Positions 60,701-64,000 of a stretch of 64,000 bases of DNA are shown here, piece after piece. The translations under genes and the position numbers were made by a program. How positions within the stretch are numbered: position 1 is the first letter of the stretch; each line of letters starts with the position of its first letter. The stretch comes from Beta vulgaris subsp. vulgaris (Eukaryota; Streptophyta; Magnoliopsida; Caryophyllales; Amaranthaceae). The stretch lies in assembly GCF_026745355.1 (NCBI RefSeq), contig NC_079206.1:44151342-44215341 (forward strand). The letters are read 5' to 3'. The notes beneath the pieces are model-generated. The model did not search any database and was not told the origin of the DNA. It saw only the letters and a list, made by a program, of their open reading frames with translations.

Positions 60701-62530
60701 CATGACCACTTGTTGATCAGAGTGCAGAACAGAAGCATAATTCTGCTGATCAGGACCAAAGTTCCATGCTTAAGGTGATCTGTAATCAGAGAGATAGATT
60801 CCGAGCACGACTACGTGAGACTGAAGAAGTAAGTTGCTTCGCCACAGTAATTTGTGTTCTTGTTTCACCTTTATCAGCCTTTTCCTTTTTCTTTGATTTT
60901 TTTGGGAGTAAGTGGTAAAGTGATGAGGTTTAAGCAGAAACCATGTTTTTCCTCTTGCTTGAATTTTGTTTGCTGATTTGAACATCTTGCCAAGTCTTTG
61001 CTAGAATACTGGTTTAACCTGCAAAATTACAGGAAGTAAGGCAGTTGAAGGACAAGAATCGGTTATTGACAGAAGAACTGGAGAAAACAAAGGCAGACAA
61101 TGTAAAACTTTATGGGAAGATCCGATACGTCCAAGACTACAATCATGAGAGAGTGGTTTCTAGAGGGTCCAAGAAGGTGGGTTATCTACCAAGTACCAGG
61201 TTTAAAGTTTTCTTTTCCAGTTCCCCTTGTCACGAGATTAAATCCTTTTGTATTTCAGGGTTCCGATGATCTAGAAAGTGGCTTGAGCTCTGATGTTGAG
61301 TCCAAGTATAAGAAGATTTATGAAGATGATATTAATCCATTTGCTGCTTTCTCCAGAAAGGTAGTTAGCCCAAGTTTTATGAGATTTACTCTCATGATCG
61401 CATTGTTATTGTCAACTATTCAGTAAAAGTAGTTCTAAAATACACTTGCAATCGATATTAATTAGTTATGGGATAAGGAAAGAGAACGATATTTTGAAAG
61501 TGGAAATTGGTTGGAGGGAGCATATGTAATGTCTCTTTAATGTGGTAACTAAAGTCAGTTTGGAAGTTGATGGTATCTATTGAAGTTAAGGCTGTTTTTA
61601 CTGGAAATTTGTCATTTATAGTTATAGTATTATGCTATTGCCAAATGGCTGCAAATTATTATTTATTGTAGGAAAAATTGTCAGAATCTACCTTTGAAAA
61701 CAAGTCTTTGTGAAAAACAACTTCGTACAAAAATGTTGAATGAAACGAACTTTTAAAGCAAAAATGTTGTAAAACTCAATCTTCGGCCGAATTTCAACCG
61801 TATACCAACTTTTCCGGTGTTGAGTTTCTATTAGTTTTTGCTTTTTTCCCTCCATTTATACCCAATCTTCATTATAGTTTGAAATTTGGTAGTAAAATGT
61901 GGTTGGTTGGCAAATTTCGGTGAAACTGAATGGAAAAAAGGCTGAATATAGAAAGTCAATGCTGGAAAAGGTGGTCATTGGCCGTAATCCAGTAAAAAGT
62001 ACCTTCTTATAACAATTTTGCTTTAATAGGTAGTTTCTTACAACAATTTATTTATAAGGTGATTTTTCACAAAAAAGCTTTTCTGGTAAGGTAGTCTTTT
62101 GACAAATCTACCTTTATCATAACTCCACGCCTATTTTGCTGAATTTTTTTTTTGCTGATATTCTATCTAGTTTAGGCTTTTTGTTCAATTGGAACTAGTT
62201 AGGCCTACACTATTCACAAAGTCGACCATTTGGATAGTTTTGGAAAGAAATGCAGCTCACAGCGCGTTCCTTGATGTCAAAGTTTTCTTATGATATCCTA
62301 AGGATGTAAGGACAAGAGAGATAGGGAGGATAGAGACAGGGAGAGAGGACGTTGGGCTATCGATTCTTCTATACTTCTCTCTTCTTGCTGTTTCTTTTAT
62401 TAATTATACTATCAGTCTTACGTTGCATTTCATATTCATTCAATGTACAGGAGCGAGATCAAAGGTACAAGGAGTTGGGTCTCAGGGACAAAATAACACT
62501 TACCAGTGGGCGTTTCCTACTTGGCAACAA
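46273..62530 (+). CDS. CASP: Protein CASP (Golgi CUX1/CASP-family coiled-coil protein), 3' end outside window
   Basis: Seventeen exons give 1901 coding nt with one open frame: 46273-46360, 46510-46620, 46750-46928, 47656-47805, 48269-48357, 50730-50839, 54861-54955, 55435-55490, 56425-56590, 58312-58404, 58748-58876, 58988-59107, 59538-59618, 60721-60828, 61033-61176, 61259-61360, 62451-62530. Starts [13 protein letters not shown]. Strong match from memory to plant [82 protein letters not shown]. Nearly all coiled coil. The family is a Golgi golgin-like tether with a C-terminal membrane anchor; that anchor exon lies to the right. All introns are GT-AG except intron 8 (GC-AG). The Arabidopsis protein is about 690 residues, so roughly 55 are missing. 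Confidence 0.95.
48358..50729 (+). other. CASP intron 5 with CT microsatellite and local duplication
   Basis: 2.4 kb. It holds a long (CT)n run at 48750-48787 and two copies of a block beginning CTCATCACATGGGTCACC (48662 and about 48787). The remainder, 48880-50700, is unidentified repeat-like sequence with a few short frames and no recognisable domain. Confidence 0.7.
50840..54860 (+). other. CASP intron 6, 4.0 kb, the longest
   Basis: It is large through insertions: a Stowaway MITE carrying another element (52629-53417), plus unidentified AT-rich sequence. Short frames such as 54137-54376 have no family resemblance. Confidence 0.75.
52629..53417. mobile_element. Stowaway-like MITE interrupted by a GGGTTG-rich MITE (intron 6)
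   Basis: The ends CTCCCTCTTTTTTAATGA and CGGAGGGAG are inverted with TA outside (52627-52628 and 53418-53419). Inner arms CTTCCTATGCTTAC and AATAGGAAGATCTTT extend the match. Between about 52750 and 53289 lies a different element full of AACGGGTTG/CAACCCGTT, ending GCCGGCTCTA, a hAT-like GGGTTG MITE whose exact left edge is unclear. Confidence 0.75.
55081..55371. mobile_element. Mutator-like MITE in CASP intron 7
   Basis: GGAAAATTCCATATGAA at the left matches, inverted, TTCATATCAATTCTTCC at the right; AATCCCAACTTT motifs in opposite orientation continue inward. The flanks TAGAATTTA (55072-55080) and AAGAATTTA (55372-55380) form a 9-bp duplication with one mismatch. It makes up most of the 479-bp intron. 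Confidence 0.88.
55820..55910 (+). pseudogene. LINE ORF2 C-terminal scrap in CASP intron 8
   Basis: A short frame reads [19 protein letters not shown], the W-ERN-RIF motif found after the zinc knuckle of plant LINE ORF2. Stops surround it. It is a small fossil. Confidence 0.45.
61669..62114. mobile_element. MITE-like inverted repeat element in CASP intron 16
   Basis: TTGTCAGAATCTACCTTTG near 61678 has an inverted, imperfect partner near 62060-62110 (AAGGTAGTCTTTTGACAA), with TTTGTGAAAAA on both inner sides. The outer edges are imprecise and no target duplication was identified. Confidence 0.5.
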
Positions 62531-64000
62531 GTATGCTTTCTTATGCTAGATTCGTGTGTGTCAAATGTTAATCTGATAGTTATGTCTTTTCAAGGTTCTT
62601 ATACATGATGAATTACCGAATTTGAAGTGAAATGACATTTTTGGGATCATCAATTCAGTTTAGAAATCAATCAAGGGTTACAAAATATCCTAGATTTCTG
62701 ATACGACAGAGACCTACCTTTTATAACCAGTGACTTGATTGAGGGAAATGAATTCATAATAATGCACCAGCATAAATTGTAGATCTAGGCCATCTAGCTT
62801 CTTTATTGAAACCCTAGTTTTAATAAATTGCAATCTTTTATTGTACATGAGATAGAGAGAGATAGAGATAGAGGTGTGGCTGGGTCAGAAACTAGGGACT
62901 TAGAAAGCAATGAGGTAAGGTTCTGCTGTCTTTGCTTTTATATTTTCGGCTTTTGAGGTCTGTGATGCAGTGAAATGTTTTGGATTCCATATTGGCATTT
63001 TGGGCACATGCCGTTTGCATTTTGAGACTTTTCATGTTTAGAACCATTAAAACACTATCAACCCACCATTTCTGAGCTTCATACCCTTAGCTCTTGTAAG
63101 TAGGTTACTTGCTAAGGTAGTAAGGTGTCAACTGTCAACCAATCATATCTTATTCGAAGCCTTCCAGCTGGTAAATGCTAATACAATATTAAAAGAAAGG
63201 AGGAATTTGTGATCTCTTATGAGAAGTTAACGTAGAATAAATATGTTTTCTCAGCCTAGCAGAGCTTTTTTTTTTGTCGCTTGAGTGAAGGTAGCAAGTA
63301 GACTTGTTCAGTCTTCTTGATATAAATTCAAATTTAAGCAAGGAACAAGTTGCTGCTCTTCAAGTGAGCAAACCTACCTTTTGTAACCAGCAATGCTGGC
63401 TCTAAAAGTGTAATTTCTACAAGAATTCGACTGAGAGTTGTATAAATTGATGCTTGTCAAGGAGATTGTGGAAACATGTCTAAAATGGTAAGCTCTATAT
63501 TTTGTTCTTAGCCACCATGCGGAATAAACAACTACAAGATTTGTATAACCAGAATTTAGCTACTTGCTAGGACATTTTTCCTCTATGAAATTGAAGCTGC
63601 AAGTGAAATGTAAAAATGATACTTTGAACTATTTTATGCTTGTCGTGCATTTCCAAATTACAGAGTAGACTTGCCAGATTGTAACTACTGTTTTCCGCCA
63701 AGCCCACTTGCGGTGCAATCTCTTCACTTGAATTTTGCTGAACTTATCTGAACTTTTCGGAACTTAACTTATGGAATTTAGCTAACTGGTATGAACTTAC
63801 TAGAACTTATTGGAAATTATCTGAACTTATTTTTCCTGAAAATATTCTTCTGAAGGTGAAGAGAAATCACCCTTAGTGGCTTCATTCCTTGAACTATCTG
63901 ATCCCCAAGGTCATTTTTGCAGAATAAGCTCTGGGTGCTGTTAATGAAACATATTTTGGCCTTCTTCCAGTGATCATTCATCATATTCTTTTTGCTAGCA
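62531..64000 (+). other. Start of CASP intron 17 (continues past the window)
   Basis: It begins GTATGC. I searched it for the expected last exon, encoding the membrane anchor after ..LLGN, and did not find it. At 63722-63840 TGAACTTATC-type units and the terminal AGAGAAATCACCCTTA resemble the CAGTTCAGTT MITEs upstream. Confidence 0.6.

Noticed and set aside
1..64000. CRISPR array, phage or bacterial defence system
   Set aside because: No regularly spaced short repeats with unique spacers; all evidence points to a plant nuclear genome.
62531..64000. Last CASP exon with the membrane anchor
   Set aside because: No stretch encodes the expected hydrophobic C-terminus in the right phase, so it must lie beyond the window.

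Overview
This window is plant nuclear DNA. The signs are an AT-rich background, spliceosomal introns, a conserved plant Golgi-protein gene, and a dense, nested load of plant transposon families (Ty3/gypsy, Ty1/copia, LINE, CACTA, hAT, Mutator-like, Stowaway and Helitron). It looks like a eudicot. The abundant CAGTTCAGTT and TGAACTTATC-type repeats vaguely suggest Caryophyllales, but I cannot prove the species. There are no bacterial-type operons, rRNA genes or CRISPR arrays.

Layout. 1-2.7 kb: a Stowaway-like MITE, a tandem repeat and a stray gypsy integrase fragment. 2.7-4.3 kb: a CACTA-type non-autonomous element that has lost its right end. 4.3-10.3 kb: a decayed Ty3/gypsy element with two RNase H domains and, downstream of pol, antisense spliced reading frames on the minus strand; this is the arrangement of the Tat/Retand lineage. 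11.46-18.02 kb: a full-length but dead LINE with matching target-site repeats, ORF1, and ORF2 (endonuclease, reverse transcriptase, RNase H). 18-26 kb: MITEs, a Mutator-like transposase fragment, an intact-ended CACTA element (21.9-23.2 kb) and a hAT element (24.8-25.7 kb). 26.3-32.3 kb: a complete Ty1/copia element on the minus strand with two LTRs, dead by stops, frameshifts and a deletion. 32-38.6 kb: remnants, a hAT-type MITE and a 343-bp tandem array. 38.66-45.80 kb: two nested Helitrons, one inserted in the 5' terminus of the other, carrying further MITEs. 45.85-45.92 kb: a tRNA-like SINE head.

46.27 kb to the right edge holds the only clear host gene: the plant orthologue of CASP (the Golgi-membrane CUX1/CASP family). 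It has 17 exons with about 633 codons in the window; the last exon(s), expected to encode the C-terminal membrane anchor, lie beyond the window. One of its introns must use a GC donor. Its introns have collected MITEs and other repeats.

The transposons do not work together as a pathway. Their interest lies in nesting order, end structures, the antisense gene in the gypsy element, and the degree of decay. I found no convincing wholly new biological system.
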